NCBI GenBank assembly: GCA_947034895.1
Contig: OX344764.1
Span: 42,348,935-42,412,934, forward strand
DNA from: Rhytidiadelphus loreus
Lineage: Eukaryota; Streptophyta; Bryopsida; Hypnales; Hylocomiaceae
DNA: 64,000 nucleotides
Direction of reading: 5' to 3'
The notes below the pieces were generated by a model. The model saw only the letters and a list, made by a program, of their open reading frames with translations, was not told the origin of the DNA and made no database searches. Shown piece by piece: positions 24,290 through 35,699 of this stretch (position 1 is the stretch's first letter; the number at the start of each line of letters is the position of its first letter). The position numbers and the translations under genes are program-made.

Positions 24290-26280
24290 AAAAATCACCA
24301 CACCGCAATTTGAACACTCAATTATCTCGTCTCACTCACTTCCATTCCATTCCTGAGAATTAAGAATATGCAAACACTAAACCCATGGCTCTAATGATTG
24401 TCTCAGATTTAAATTCCTTAGAAATATGCAGAGCCAGTCAACAACAATCTACAGCAGAGCTTTCGCACACAATAAACCCTAAACCCTGCCATTGAGTTTA
24501 GAAGCGTAGCATTCAAAATTCGTACTAGCAAATGGCTCTTCCAAGTATGCCACTCTTCCGAAATTCAACCGGAAATCCGGCAAGCGAGTACAAGAAGCCT
24601 TTCACTGTCCCCAAAACATCCAAATCTAACCCGAAATCTTGAAATCCCACAAGTGTGACTCTGCGTACCCCACACACTGATAAACTCCAGCGGTGATTCA
24701 AAAAGAATTGAAAACACCAATGACAAGCGTAATCTATCGTCCTTCACACTGCATCATCGCTCAAGTCCACAACACCATGACGTCATGAAAATTACATAAA
24801 AACTGCCAAACTCGAAACCAAATGCCGCAATCACTGTCACTTAACACAGGAGATCCACAATGCCCGCAGCAAATGTAAACTATGAAAGTCGAGGCAATGT
24901 AACATGAAAATCAAACAGTGGCAATACATCACACGGTCCTCTAGTCAAGTGGAAGGGTCCAAACAATTTCAACAGCAAGCATTTCTGCGATCTATCAGCA
25001 TTATGAATAGTTTATCAAATTCCGGAAGAGACCGGCGATCACACAGCAGGAGCTAATTCCTGAATTTCTGTGCATTGATCATTCAGAACTTCGAACCGGA
25101 ATCTCGCAATTCCAAACCCTAAAACCAATTGCAGGACTCAAAGAAACACCGCGACTGCTGATCTCAGTTTCATTACGAGCATGAAGACGAGATTCTCGTT
25201 GGAAAGACCGAAACCGTAACATCGAAACAGAGACGCTGATCATGAGCAACTGGAACAACCAATTTCGTGAGCAGCAAATCACCTGAAAATGCTGTAAAAC
25301 GTTTTAGGGTTCCTGGCTACTCCCCTTCGGCATCCCTGCAGCGGATCATAACGAACTACGTTAAGCCGCCTTGATAATGAACTACCGTTCCCTTCTGGGT
25401 GACAATACACTTGGCCTCCAAGCTTGCTCTCCAAGACTTCTCAACTGGCTTTGCTTGAGCCTTCCGCTTCCCCCCAAACGAGATGAAAGGCCGGGTTACT
25501 TTTTGGGAGTTAACTCTTTTAAGTTTCTAACTCATCAGAATTTATTTATTTATTTTTAATTTTGTAGATTTGGGGGAATATCTTTGTACAAATGTATTAT
25601 TTACCTCAAAAAATATCAAAAAATATCAAAAATATCAATATCTAAGAAAGGTTATCTTTTATTCCTAGAAGGACGGGTTGGTTGCTATAGAAATCCTCAT
25701 TTTTTGATACCTGAATGTGAATCATTTGCTTAAAAAATAAATCTAAGAGCAATCATTGGAGGTCAAACTATTGTGCAAGACCTCCCCTTTTCATACAAAA
25801 TTTCAAGGATGAGAGCATCTACATCTCTATCTTACATAAGGTAGGAGGCTTGAAATCTGCTCAAGAAATCATAATCACCCCTATAATTAGCTTTGAAATG
25901 GACATAAGATGGTCCTTAAATTGACTTCTATAGTCTTGCAATAAATGAATGTATCAAGAAACAAAACATCATTTATTACAGGAGCCAATTATACTCTTTG
26001 CTTTCCCCATTTTCTCTTTACAAGTTGGAAGTGAGTAGTTTATGAAAGACCTAGGGTCATAAATAGGTGCCTACGACACAACTTGTTTGGAAATTCAGAA
26101 GTAATTCAATAATGCTTTAAAAAACAATGAAACCACTTGTGTTACATTCCGCAACTATTTTTTTTGTCTGAAAAATGAGCTAAAAATATTCCCATTGAAA
26201 GAAATACATAAGAAAGATAGACCAACCTTTAGATGAGTGGTTTTCAACCCTCCTACTTTAGTAGGGTTCTTTGTCATCTA
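24290..26280. other. 5' flank of the stomatin-like gene and intergenic sequence
   Basis: About 24290-25340 is moderately GC-rich and probably holds the 5'UTR, a UTR intron (candidate donor CAG/GTGATT near 25279 on the minus strand, acceptor TTTTTCAG at 24287) and promoter. From about 25340 to 26280 no gene is seen. Confidence 0.4.
24471..24490. promoter_or_regulatory. Telo-box pair near the stomatin-like gene
   Basis: AAACCCTAAACCCT lies about 195 bases before the start codon at 24278. Further AAACCCTAA sites occur near 25113 and, in reverse, near 25303 (TTTTAGGGTT). If a 5'UTR intron is used, the 24473 site would be intronic and the 25303 site would be in the core promoter. Confidence 0.5.
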
Positions 26281-26319
26281 TCAAACACTTAGTGTCGGCA
26301 ACACGGTTGCTATTATGTG

Positions 26320-27012
26320 AGCCTAGGATCTTGAGTCTATGAATATAGGAGCCTAGGTTTCTATGTTATAGGCACCTTTCATAGTTATAGGATGTTTATA
26401 TTATAGGTCTCTATGTTGTAGGTACCTATGTTATAAGCACCTTCCATGGTTATAGGATGTTTATATTATAGATGCCTAAATTATAATAGGCATTAGGGGA
26501 GATTTTAGCTAGTTGGGAGACTGTTTCAGGACTGTTCCCATTGCTAGGAACTAGTCCTGTTAAGTCAGAATATAATAATAATAAATAAAAATTAAAAATT
26601 AAAAATTAAAAATAAATTAAAAAATTAAAAAAATATTTTAAAAATATTTTTTAAAATAAAAAATATATTAAAAAATAATATCTGACGTGGCCGTCTCCTG
26701 GCCACATCAGATCAACGTTCCTACAACGTTCTCACAACATTCTTGCAGTTCCCACAGTCCGGGAACTCACAGTCTCTTAAAACGTAGGAATCTCCCCTAA
26801 TGTGTCTAATTATAAGCACCTTCCATGGCTATAGGATATTTATATTATAGGTGTGTATATTATAGACACCTATATTAAAGGTGTCTATGTTGTAGGTACC
26901 TATGTTAAGCACCTTCAATGGTTATAGGATGTTTACATTGTAGGTGTCTATGTTATAAGTACCTTCGATGGTTATAGGATGTTTATATTATAAGTATGTA
27001 TGTTATAGACAT
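26320..27012. repeat. Irregular tandem repeat, split by a MITE
   Basis: The array is made of GGTTATAGGATGTTTATATT and TATGTTATAGGTACCT-like pieces. GGTTATAGG-type blocks begin near 26382, 26448, 26827, 26920 and 26970, so unit length varies. The array is interrupted by the MITE at 26494-26799 and resumes after it, which shows the array is older. Confidence 0.75.
26494..26799. mobile_element. MITE family G, copy 2, 306 bp
   Basis: The ends are perfect inverted repeats, TAGGGGAGATT on the left and its reverse complement on the right; flanking bases extend the palindrome to CATTAGGGGAGATT. A TA target duplication (mariner-like) is compatible. The core is a long A/T tract followed by CTGACGTGGC...GGCCACATCAG. 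Subterminal TGTTCCC/GGGAACT blocks are shared with the copies at 19485, 32839 and 52334. Confidence 0.8.
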
Positions 27013-27570
27013 CTCCAATATTTGTAAAGTACCTATGTGCTTCGGCTCAAGGCTTGTAGGCTCACATTTCTAGGCTCACATACTAGCACCGTTAGTGTTA
27101 GCAATGTCTTTCTAGAGTTAATCTTGAAAGGACAAGACCTATCACCAAGGTATTTTACAAAAAATGATCCAATTTATGAACCAATAGGTACATTCTTTAT
27201 TTCTACAATAATCTTGAAAGTTGTCGATTGGACCTTTTTTGACCTTAGTGTCCTTTTAGGGTTAAAAATTCAAGTAGTACCTTGGATGAATGAGAAGGTG
27301 TTTACATAAAACATTGATTTGAAGAATTTTGTTCATCATCCTAAATATAGACATAAAAGTATCTAGAGGTTATTTATTTAATGTCAGAGGCCTTTGGGGG
27401 AATTCTTGCTTATATCATCAAATAAATATTTTTATTTCATCAAATTAGTCACAACATAAGGTTGTCTTTAAAAGATTCAAGTACCACTAAGCATTAATAA
27501 GAAAGTGTTTGAATGGAACATTGCCTTGAACTCAATTCATTCTTTAGAATATGACCTTTGAAGAGCGTAA

Positions 27571-30500
27571 CCCCTCAACGCCCCTGTGGCGAAAATTTCG
27601 CCCCTCACAATGTTTCGAAACTCTACCGCGGCTCCAGATGATCGGGAAATGGTAAAGTTTCCACAGACGATTGATTTGCCGTGGCCTCATGCACAAGCCC
27701 AAATTTGCTGAGTAACAATAGCTGCAGAATTTCAGTGCAAAAATGGACAGAATTGGTAGTGGGCCATGTTGCGATGTGCGGATTCAGGCTTTGGAAGGCC
27801 ATTGGTGACTGCTTGTAGCCGGTGATTGACCGTTGGGCTGGACACGTAGGAGGGTTTAGGCAGGAGCTTGGCTATGGAGTGGACGAGGGCATCCGAGGCA
27901 GGGAGCTCACCATTTGGGCTTAGAATCCAATGCCGCTGGGGAAGGCGATTGTACACGAAGGACGTAGGACCATCATTCTTGAGAGTTGAGGCGAATTCGT
28001 GGGCGAGTGGAGTGGAGGAGAGAACGGCGCAAATGGAGACCTCAACGGTGCCGATGCGACAGGAAGGTGCACGGCTCAACGTGGAGCAACAAATTTGGGA
28101 TCTGGGGGCTGCGATTGCAGTGACACCATCATCATCAAGCATTGCGGGTGGAGCAGCACTACTTGGAGGAGAGAGTACAAGGGTGACTGTGCGCTCCTCA
28201 CTCCAATTTGTGGGTGTTTTGGAAGCAGGCAGCGGCATCACAAAGTACTGAAGCTCAACGACGAAGCAATGACAACTGCATTGAATAAAGGGAGGGCAAC
28301 CATTGTAGAGGTGCGTGCGATTCAAGATACACTCTACTTCTAGGCTCTTAGCAAAGGTGTTGGGACAGAGGCGGCCTAGAATTGTGTGAATTGTTTGGAC
28401 GAATCATTTCTCCTATCTCTGCAGACTCCACGACAGAAGCACTACTGGCCAAAGAATCCGGGTACTCGGAATTGGCGATACCTCTCAGGAGGCACATTGC
28501 TCGCTTCGTCGGTTGGACAGGTTGGGTTGAGGAGGGCGAGAAGGGCGGTATTCCAGTTCAATTGGAGTCATTCCTACGAGAGAAACAGTGGCCCGTTGCG
28601 CACGATGAGCCACATCAAGGAGTCAGCACGGCTTCAAGCAAAGGCACACTTGCGGCAACGACCTGCCTAAGTCCGAGGGTGAATTGCTCGAAATCTTCAA
28701 GCGGCCAGAGGGGGACATCCACAGGGGGCGCTGAATCCTGGGGCGCTAACGGTTGGGGCTCAACACGACAAAGATCACCGTGAGGGCCGACTGAGGAACG
28801 AAGTCATCCCTACCAGACCCGAAGTGGAATCCGCGAGGGCCGACATGATACCCACACCAACAGCGGCCGCAATGCGTGTCATTCGAGCCCACCCTACTGT
28901 ACAAGCAACAGTGCTTGACGAGCCTGTGGGCAGGGGTCGAGGGCGGTTGGCCCCTACTACGGCATGCGGTAGAGGACAAGGGGCTCGACGCGGCCAAGGG
29001 GATGTGAATGCTGTCCCTCCATTGGATTGGGTGCCGCTCGAGATTATTCATGAATCTTTCACTCCACCAAGGCTGCGAAAGCGTGGCGTAGTTCGAGGAA
29101 CACCCTCACCTACTCATACAACCTCTCCAGTGGCAAGCGGGGTTGCAACAAGGGGGGGTCTCCAGGCTCCTCCAAAGCAACGCCAACGACGGTATGGAGG
29201 GCCTGCACTCAGCATTCTGGTGGAGGGTCGTCCCCAACCGAGTCAAATGAATTCGCTCCTCACTTCGACGGATGGCGGGGTTGCACGTCGTGTAGGGGCA
29301 GTGGCTTGCAATCTAAGCGACGCATTCAGTAATGCTATGCGAGTTCAGAATTGGGTCACTGATGTGGTGAATTTGGCTCATACTGAGAACATGCCACCAT
29401 CTTCGCCTACGGCAGCTGCTCCAACCATTCCCATAGTGCACCAGTCCCAATCTAAATCAAGTCGTGCATTGATTCACTGTGTCCCAGGAACTACAAATGG
29501 ACCAAATGGGCGGGCACTACTGGAACATGTGTGGGTATCATTACAGATCCTTGGGTACAACCCGGCGTAGTGGGGTGGACTCCAAACGTTTCTTGGTGAC
29601 GTGCAAGCATCATGGTGGGAAGATGAAGTGTGGTGGTATGGGATTGAATTTGGCGGGGCCATTGGGTGGCGCAAAGTGGCTCAAGCAGACTGCCAAACAA
29701 TGGATTGGAGAGAGGAACGGCCACAACCATTCACTGGTGCAGGTCCATCTTTTGCAATGGAAATAGTCGCCAGTGCAGGTCATGACGGCAGCCTTGGCCC
29801 TTGTCCGCAACTAGTTGCTTCCGATGACTCTGTGGCAGCTCCTTCAATATCCATCGAGTATTCCCCCGAGTCCTTGCATACACCACGAATCGACCATCCC
29901 TGCCAACAAGCATCGGTGGTAGCTGCCGCAACTCCTTTGTGCCGTTATGATGGTTGGACAGAGGACTCCGACGACCTTGACTGGATGGCAAAGTTCAAGG
30001 ATTTTGCAGGTAACCTTTCTGACGATGACAATTCCGATTGGGCGCTTTTCGATGATAGGTCCGACCGGTTGTCCAATGCAGATGTCTTGGATCTAGATAG
30101 GTATGCAGAATTTGGGGAGACGGAAGGGATGAGTCCTCGTGCAATTGGTACAGTGAGGGAACAATATGATGACGCCAATTGGGGTCAACATTCACATAGA
30201 TTATTAGGAAATTGAAATAGTTTTACCGGCCCTGCACATAGGCCAACTTAGAGGTGTAGTAGACGAAAGGAGGGTGTTGAATATTTTTTTGGACTCTTCT
30301 GGTCTGAGGCTGTTGTGAGCCGCATGGTCCAAGAGACCAATCGATATGCCCGCCAACCTGTTACCGAGTATGCCTCCCAGTACTTGAATGGGGGGCCTAA
30401 GTGGACAGTTGTTACCCTTGTAGAATTCAGAGCATGGCTTGGAGTAGTTATTCTGATGGGTTTGAAAGTGACGCCCACAATTAGGGATTATTGGAAGAAG

Positions 30501-32770
30501 GATGCCTTCTGGCATTGCCCAGTAATCTCGCAAGTTATGACCCGTAACCGTTTTGAGTGCCTTCTACGTTGTCTTCACTGTGTTGACAATTCAACACTCC
30601 AAACTGATAAGGAACACGTAGAGTATGATAAAATTGGGAAGGTCAGATGGGTCATTCAGAGTTTTGTAGACCGTGCTCGTGAATTATGGAACCCGGAGAA
30701 GTTTGTCACTGTAGATGAGATAATGGTTGCCTATAGAAGGCACTTTAGCCCCATCCACCAATACATAAAGGCGAAACCTACTAGGTACGGCCTGAAAATT
30801 TGGTGTTTGGTGTCCAATCCTAGCCGGTACATTTATAACCTTCTGGTGTACCTAAGAAGCAACGACATTCCAGATTATGGACAAGGACGGCGTGTTGTGA
30901 ATCAACTAGTGAGGGGCATGTCTCATAAAGGGCATTGTATCATTGTAGACAACTTCTTTACCTCTCTTGAGTTGTTTGATGAGTTGCTTGAGAGGGGGAT
31001 TTGGGCTACGGGTATTGTCAATGGGTGTAGAGTTGGAATTCCATCTATTTTACTTGGTTTCAAACGTAATGAACATGAGAGGGGCACCTTTTTCTGGCAG
31101 ATGCATGCCTCCCAAAGGATGGCAGCAACTACTTGGTATGATTCAAAGCCGGTAACGTTTTTGAGTACGTCACAATCTCCAATTCGTGAAGGGGTGCACG
31201 CACAGAGGTGGATAGGCGGTGAACGACAACCTGTCCCAATGACTCCGCAACAGTTGGAGTACCAAAGCTATATGAGGGGAGTTGACCTCATAGACCAAAT
31301 GAGAAGGGATTACACTGTTCAATTTTGGACCAGGAAATGGTGGCATAAATTGTGGTTTTTCGTTTTAGACTCTTCCTTGCAAAATTCTTGGGTCCTATAT
31401 TACAAGAACATGATGACTCGGCAAGGTTGTGCTATGGGGAGGAAGGCGTATCACAAGGCTGTGGCCATGGCGTTGATAGTGCCTGTCTGGCCCTTGCCCT
31501 GTACATGCTGTAGTCGGAATCCAAACCCCACTCAGATTCACAGTAGCATTCGGTATAAGGGACGCTGGCCACGATAGTGCGTAGTCTGCAAAACGAAGCA
31601 ACGCAGGATGTGTAGGGAGTGCGGTGGTTTGTTCATGTGCGATGAGCCCTATTTCAGGCTTGTACACAAGTCTCGCAAATGGGCAATGCGTGTAATCCAA
31701 TTCTAATTGTGGTTTTGTGTGTAGCTTGGTTCATCCACACAAAGTTGGGGCGGTCTCCAGGGAGTGCCAGTCAATCCGCATTGCATCGCCAGCGGCATCG
31801 GAGGGCCAAAGCTGTCCACTCAGCTCGGTGCCCGACATTGGGTCCTGCACTCCTGCTTGACTTGATCAACGTTGAAGGTGCTTGTTGGAGCGCGTAAACG
31901 GCCTTCACTTCTTTTTGTTAGGCTTACTAGTATTGACGGCATATCTATGTAGGTGGCTTGTGCTCTTGCCACAGGGTTTTTTTTGGGTCCTCTCTCTTGG
32001 TTCTGTAGGTTGCCTTGTAGATTTCCAAATTTTGAACCAGACGGGGCACAACCCGAGCAGAATGCAGCAATATGTAGGTCTCAATTGTTGTTAGTCGTGG
32101 TGTCACCACACTTTTGTACTGGGATACATTTTGAATTGAAAAGTTTCACTTGTATTCACGATGTTGTCGATCAATTGTTACTCTAGGCCACGACAACGTT
32201 TCAGTGCAACCAAGTTCAAAGCCTCTGTGATGCAGGGCCCAACTGAATCGCTTCGAGTTCTATGTCACGGGACTGCGAAGTTGTTGGACTCACGCGCAAA
32301 CTTGGGAACTTGTGATGTGTACGTGTCCGGGTACGGCGATACTCGCCTGTAGCCGGTGGCTCATCGACGTCGCCTGCATAGCCTTTGAAGCTCCTTGTCT
32401 CGTAGTTCTTCATGGGTGTGTCGATGATCATGAAAATTGACTAATGCATGGCAATGGATGTTACCAACGCTGCGGTGAAAAAACTAGGTCATAAATCCTG
32501 ATGTAACGTGCAATACATCTGTTGAAAGTAGCTGAACTCCCAAAAAACGACCCCTTAGCAGAACCAGGTCACCCACTTTGATCGTTATAATCTCAAGATC
32601 GCAACAATGGAATGCGAAAAAAATTATGTCATTTGATCGAGCAATAAATTTCAAGTGGAAATCAACAGTACAATCTCCAGCGCCGCTTTTGCGCGCCCAC
32701 ACATTGCTACGGCAATTCAAGTGCCTTCCTACAGCTCCTGGAGTGCAAACCACAGTGGGGCATTGAGGGG
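27571..32770 (+). mobile_element. piggyBac-type DNA transposon, 5.2 kb, inactivated
   Basis: The left end at 27571 starts CCCCTCAACGCCCCTGTGG. The right end, read inward from 32770, starts CCCCTCAATGCCCCACTGTG. After one 2-base gap these are nearly identical terminal inverted repeats. The flanks are GTAA (27567-27570) and TTAA (32771-32774), i.e. the TTAA target of piggyBac with one later substitution. Inside, a DDD transposase remnant of the piggyBac family runs in the same direction (pseudogene 28824-31706). The element is about twice as long as many piggyBac elements. The extra left part (27600-28800) has ORFs on both strands without recognised motifs. Confidence 0.88.
28824..31706 (+). 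pseudogene. piggyBac transposase remnant with four in-frame stops
   Basis: One reading frame carries the whole remnant without a frameshift but is broken by TAG 29568-29570, TGA 30213-30215, TAG 30252-30254 and TAG 31575-31577. The part from 30255 contains the DDE_Tnp_1_7 core. Numbered from the Met at 30315, VDEIM gives Asp134, VDNFFTS gives Asp212 and GVDLIDQM gives Asp324, matching the three catalytic Asp of piggyBac. QYIKAKPTRYGLKIW and the Trp-rich RKWWHKLWFF block also fit. After the last stop the frame continues for 43 codons with a CxxC...CxxC cysteine-rich tail (C-terminal RING-like region of PGBD proteins) and ends at TAA 31704-31706. The segment before the core (29601-30212) is acidic, as in piggyBac N-termini. 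Whether 28824-29567 belongs to the same protein is uncertain. Confidence 0.85.
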
Positions 32771-32838
32771 TTAAGGATGAACTCTTTTGGGACTAGTTGG
32801 CTATGACTATATAGTTAAGCATCAAGCATAATTTATCA

Positions 32839-33171
32839 TTAGAAGAGATTCTAGGGCAAGGGAGGGCCGTTTCGGGCCTGTTCCCAGCCCTGGGAACAGT
32901 CAGAATTTTTAATTATTAAAAAAAAATTAATTAATTTTAAAATTAAAAAATTTTAAAAAATTATTAAAAAATTAAAAAATTATTTTTAAAATAATATTTT
33001 TTTATTTAAAATTTATTTTTTAATTATTAATTTATTAATTAATTAATAGCAGCTGACGTGGCACAGTCGCGGCCACGTCAGATCGCTGCTGTGGCACAGT
33101 TCCCAGCGTTCCCTGCTGTTCGGGAACGCTTGGGAATTCACAGTCTTGTTTTGGCCTGGAAAATCTTCTAA
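32839..33171. mobile_element. MITE family G, copy 3, about 333 bp
   Basis: The left end is TAGAAGAGATT and the right end read inward is TAGAAGATTTT. The subterminal blocks GGGCCTGTTCCCAG and GTGAATTCCC, the A/T core and the central CTGACGTGGC...GGCCACGTCAG are shared with the other copies. It begins about 65 bases beyond the right end of the piggyBac element. Confidence 0.8.
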
Positions 33172-33174
33172 TGA

Positions 33175-35350
33175 TGTTTTAGTTTTATGTTTATATTGTA
33201 TAAAATTAAACTATATACTATTTGTGAATTTGTAAAATTTCTATTAATTTCATAAAAAAATGCAATTGCTACAATTTGTCTTGTTGAAGATGAATATAAA
33301 TTGATAACTATAGTATTGCATGAAAATCCAAATAATTCATAATTTATTTTTTGGATGCAAGTAGCAATAAAAAAAACATTATAATATTTTATGCAATAAT
33401 TTTGTTTCTAATACTCAAAAACACTCTATGAGTCAATTCACCATTATCATGCTTAATTAAATTTTATTATAATATAACAATTAAATTTGATGACTTTTGG
33501 TATGTAAAGTCTTATTTTTATTTCTAAAGATCAAAGTGTCCAAAAAGAGGATGATGGATGGAAATATAATAATTTTAATCACCTAGTTATTTATAGCTAA
33601 ATAGAAAGTTCATTGCATTTGTAGCAACAATTAATATCTTCCAAAAAATGAACTGCATTACTTTGAATATACCTTGAAATCACATATAATCCTTTGAAAC
33701 AAACATTTTGATCATAATAATTTCCCAATTATTTCAATGTGTAATTCTAGAAACATTTTTTGACAAACTCGATATTTAGCAAGAGTAACATATTAATTGT
33801 CCAACTATTGTTGGGAAACTCGCATGACATATTTGAATTTTTGGAGGGACTTAGAAAAATGAGTCTTGTGTGAAGCGAGGAAGTGTACATTCAAATGGAG
33901 ACACCAAGGATTAGAACCATCCACTCAAAATAGACATACAATCTTGCTAAGAAGGTTGGATGGAGGCAAAAGAATGAAAGAAAATATTTTGGCATCTACT
34001 TAAGCAAAGAAGCGTAAATTCTAGAGCCATTGATAATACTAGGATGCACAATGCATCAATTCAAGGGGAGTGGTGCTTCTTTTCTCCTACTCAAAGCAAC
34101 ACTAGAGCAATTGCAACACATGGTGTTTGTTGAGTGTATGGGTATTGGATTAGTATTTGTATTGAGTTGGATTTTGAGTGTGCTTGTGACTTAAGGCTGT
34201 TTTTGCATCATGCAATGCTTAGAGTTGAAAGGACTTGGAGAAGGTGGAATTGAAGTTGGATGATTGGTTTGCAAGAAAATGTGGAATACAATAAGTGCAT
34301 TTAAGTGTACGTGAATGACCAAATTTTCTTACATTAGCTTTAACTAGGGTGATTCCAAAATCTTCTAAGCAATTAGTTTTGTTTTTTTGAATTTGACTCC
34401 AAGTTGATTTTCTACAACCTCTTTTGTTGTTCGGACATATATGAGTCCTTTCTAGACAACATCCTTTCTAAAAGATGAACTAAAAAAAATCTGCAACATC
34501 TTCAAGAGTAGTAATGAATTCTAGATAGCTAAGCTAGGTTGTATTTCATGGTTAATTAAGTTTTATCTAAATTAAACTACAACTTACTCTAATAGAGTCC
34601 ATCTTTCCAATGAATATGTGTAGTGAATCTATCCCTTGGGTCTATCCTTCTAGTAGGCCGGCCTTCCATTGAGTTTGTCCACAAAGTCCATCCTACATAG
34701 TTTGACCGACTTCTTTGTCCATCCGGATTGCGACTACTGTCATCTAGTCTATCTACTGTGGTAATTAAATTGCCCTAATTAACGAATGAAACATAGAATA
34801 TTTAATCTGAACAAACATAAGGTTTAAATCTTGATGTTTCAACGAACATCATGATGTCCAAACATGTCGTCTAGAAAGAACTGCAATGTTCTCAATACTT
34901 TTCAAGAGTACTTCTATATATTATCGTCAACTACATACTTTCTTTGAGTCATTTTTCCATCTTCTACTATAGATGATGACTTCAAATATTTTTAAATAAG
35001 TATTTTTTAGTCACAAAAGAATCATAAAGGAATATGTGTCCATTTCAAGTAGAAGATTCTATATACGTCCATATCAAATGTTTCCAATACAAAGCATGTA
35101 TTTTCACACATTGAAATCAAGGTGTACTTTCCAACATTTATTGCTTTGTATATATGAATCACAAAAGCAATGTCTACCAAATCCAAAGGTCTTCAAAGTG
35201 AATCTTTTATAAGGTTGGTTGTTTTGTAGATTTTGTGCATTTTTTTGTACTTTGTGGTCAACAATATTGTACGCATTGTCAAGAAATTCTAAATTCTTGC
35301 TATACCAATAGTAGATTGTCTTAATTTTGCACACTTACAACAATGAGCCC
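33175..35350. other. AT-rich intergenic stretch
   Basis: No gene or element recognised. Short ORFs lack motifs or splice-site support. Confidence 0.4.
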
Positions 35351-35356
35351 AAAAAA

Positions 35357-35506
35357 CACTAGTAGAAAATCTGAAGTTTCTGTCATTTTGGACGCGTTGT
35401 TTTGGACAAAATCTAACAAAAATCTGTAGAAAACAATAAATTTCTATTAGATTTTGTCCAAAACAACGCGTCCAAAATAACAAAAATTTTAGATTTTCTA
35501 CTAGTG
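35357..35506. mobile_element. CACTA-type foldback MITE, 150 bp
   Basis: The element begins CACTAGTAGAAAATCT and ends with the reverse complement of the same string; aaa flanks both ends, compatible with the 3-bp duplication of CACTA elements. It is nearly palindromic throughout: an inner pair (ttggacgcgttgttttggac and its complement) forms a second stem. There is no coding capacity. Confidence 0.8.
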
Positions 35507-35605
35507 AAATGCAGCCAGGCCATTTCCTCCCTACCCCCTCCTCTAAAATTTGACAACCATTGATTTAAAAGAAAATCCCTGCCCCCCTCCAATACCATTG
35601 ATCTT

Positions 35606-35690
35606 GAATACAGGATACAGGATACGGGATACTAAATATAAATAGTAGATACAGATACAAAAGATGGATACGGATACGAATATGGATGGA
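35606..35690. repeat. Degenerate GATACA-type short tandem repeat
   Basis: Repeated hexamer-like units (GATACA, GATACG, GATGGATACG) extend for about 85 bases. Confidence 0.6.
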
Positions 35691-35699
35691 TTTATCCCA

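Noticed and set aside
26491..26802. PIF/Harbinger assignment for the family G MITE from the TTA...TAA flanks
   Set aside because: TTA and TAA are inverted, not direct, so they are part of the palindrome; a TA duplication is the more consistent reading.
27732..28325. 197-codon minus-strand ORF inside the piggyBac element
   Set aside because: Another frame on the plus strand is also open and neither shows a known domain; kept only as a question in the findings.
30315..31577. 420-codon ORF read as an intact transposase
   Set aside because: The same frame continues on both sides past stop codons with conserved sequence, including the Cys-rich tail, so this is a piece of a broken gene.
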